From a bacterium (GTDB taxonomy: Bacteria; Pseudomonadota; Alphaproteobacteria; Rhodobacterales; Rhodobacteraceae): 64,000 nt of DNA. A program made the translations under genes and the position numbers. The DNA lies in contig WGOE01000002.1 of NCBI GenBank assembly GCA_016124195.1, forward strand, positions 496,001 to 560,000, given 5' to 3'. The first letter of the stretch is position 1; every line of letters begins with the position of its first letter. Below the pieces are notes generated by a model. That model saw nothing but the letters and a program-made list of their open reading frames with translations, was not told where the DNA came from and did no database searches. Shown one piece after another: positions 63,122-64,000 of the stretch.

Positions 63122-64000
63122 ATGCGCTATTCGGGCTGGAAGGTCATCACCCAGGGGCTTCTTGGCAACGCGGGCTGGACGCGCGCCTGGCGCGATCCGG
63201 CGCCCAAGGCCGAATATGACGCCATCGTCATCGGTGGCGGCGGGCATGGTCTGGCCACGGCCTATTATCTGGCCAAGAACCATGGCCTGACCAATGTCGC
63301 GGTGCTGGAGAAGGGCTATCTTGGCTCTGGCAACATCGGGCGCAACACGACCATCGTGCGGGCCAACTATTTCCTGCCCGGCAATTCCGAGTTCTATTCG
63401 CATTCGCTGAAACTGTGGGAAAAGCTCGAGGGCGAGCTGAACTACAACGTGATGCATTCGCAGCGCGGCCATATCATCCTGTTCCATTCCGACGGGCAGC
63501 GCGATGCGGCGGCGCGGCGTGGCAATGCCATCGTCAACCAGGGCGACGATGCCGAGCTGTTGTCGGTGGCGCAGCTGAAAGAGATGATGCCCTACCTCGA
63601 CTATGAGCAGTCGCGCTTTCCAATCTATGGCGGGTTGATCCAGCGCCGCGCCGGCACCGCACGGCATGATGCGGTGGCCTGGGGCTATGCGCGCGCGGCC
63701 GATGCGCTGGGCGTCGATCTGATCCAGAACTGCGAAGTGACCGGCATCGACATCGAAGGCGGCCGGGTGACCGGGGTGCAGACCACGCGCGGGGCGATCC
63801 GCGCGAAGAAGGTCGGCATGGTGGTGGCGGGGCGCTCGTCTCAGGTCGCGGCCATGGCGGGCATGCGCCTGCCGATCGAAAGCCATGTCCTGCAGGCCTT
63901 CGTGACCGAGGGGCTGAAGCCCGTCATCGACAATGTCGTGAGCTACGGCATGGGCCATTTCTACATCAGCCAGTCCGACAAGGGTGGCCTCGTGTTCGGC
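63122..64000 (+). CDS. soxB: Sarcosine oxidase subunit beta, cut by the window end
   Basis: The first 293 codons of a heterotetrameric sarcosine oxidase beta subunit, which oxidises sarcosine to glycine, formaldehyde (passed to tetrahydrofolate) and hydrogen peroxide. The FAD-binding motif AIVIGGGGHGLATAYYL starts near residue 35, and GRNTTIVRANYF near 73. His182 in TARHDAVAWGYARA lies where the enzyme covalently holds FMN. The start has AGAGGAG 7 bases upstream. The soxDAG genes would be expected downstream, outside the window. Confidence 0.93.
   Translation, partial: MRYSGWKVITQGLLGNAGWTRAWRDPAPKAEYDAIVIGGGGHGLATAYYLAKNHGLTNVAVLEKGYLGSGNIGRNTTIVRANYFLPGNSEFYSHSLKLWEKLEGELNYNVMHSQRGHIILFHSDGQRDAAARRGNAIVNQGDDAELLSVAQLKEMMPYLDYEQSRFPIYGGLIQRRAGTARHDAVAWGYARAADALGVDLIQNCEVTGIDIEGGRVTGVQTTRGAIRAKKVGMVVAGRSSQVAAMAGMRLPIESHVLQAFVTEGLKPVIDNVVSYGMGHFYISQSDKGGLVFG

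Noticed and set aside
61415-63958. 847-codon open frame on the minus strand, antisense to the dehydrogenase and sarcosine oxidase genes
   Set aside because: Same reason: strong homology-like motifs are on the plus strand, and the antisense product is compositionally skewed.

Overview
The window is G+C-rich chromosomal DNA from an alphaproteobacterium, most likely order Rhodobacterales (Rhodobacter, Gemmobacter, Tabrizicola or Paracoccus type). This rests on gene neighbourhoods (hisD with a UPF0262 gene; pccB-pccA-mcm divergent from an ScfR/PccR-type regulator; hom-glpX-recJ near tRNA-Glu), a GTTC-N7-GTTC LexA box, and DUF3572, DUF983 and Tad-type minor pilin genes. No rRNA, transposase, integrase or CRISPR array is visible. 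Genus cannot be fixed from the sequence alone.

Layout. 1-6.6 kb (minus strand): an ImuA-like SOS gene with a LexA box, YceI and cytochrome b561, metG, a GlxA-type regulator, hisD and a partial UPF0262 gene. 6.7-11.8 kb: aldo/keto reductase, two small lipoproteins, an HTH regulator divergent from a fatty-acid-desaturase-like enzyme, a Nudix hydrolase and a DUF983 protein. 11.9-14.2 kb: an envelope-stress style unit (EF-hand protein, ECF sigma factor, small membrane protein, Metal_resist-like periplasmic sensor). 14.2-22.1 kb: a PleD-like diguanylate cyclase, DUF3572, a HAD phosphatase, a non-pyrrolysine MttB-family methyltransferase, a DUF4153 membrane protein, and an H-NOX-like protein coupled to a second diguanylate cyclase. 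22.2-29.5 kb: propionyl-CoA to succinyl-CoA genes (mcm, pccA, pccB) with their divergent regulator.

29.5-48.5 kb lies between two identical tRNA-Glu(UUC) genes. It holds glutathione peroxidase, an AbrB-family membrane protein, a minus-strand carbohydrate cluster (two SDRs, an RpiR regulator, four Gfo/Idh/MocA oxidoreductases, a TIM-barrel isomerase and a complete ribose/inositol-type ABC importer), and a four-gene glycan module (GT83/ArnT-like, GT2, ChbG/HpnK deacetylase, GtrA). The glycan module resembles lipid A hexosamine decoration systems. The carbohydrate cluster is the best candidate for an undescribed pathway: it has a complete importer and many oxidoreductases, but no iol, kinase, aldolase or dehydratase gene.

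48.5-64 kb: recJ, an RTX secreted protein on the opposite strand, glpX, hom, a small lipoprotein, a pirin, four Tad minor-pilin genes (two TadG-like vWA proteins and two TadE-like), a glutamate-dehydrogenase-family enzyme, and the 5' part of a sarcosine oxidase beta gene. The GlxA-type regulator, MttB homologue and sarcosine oxidase together suggest growth on quaternary amines such as glycine betaine, though they are not in one operon.
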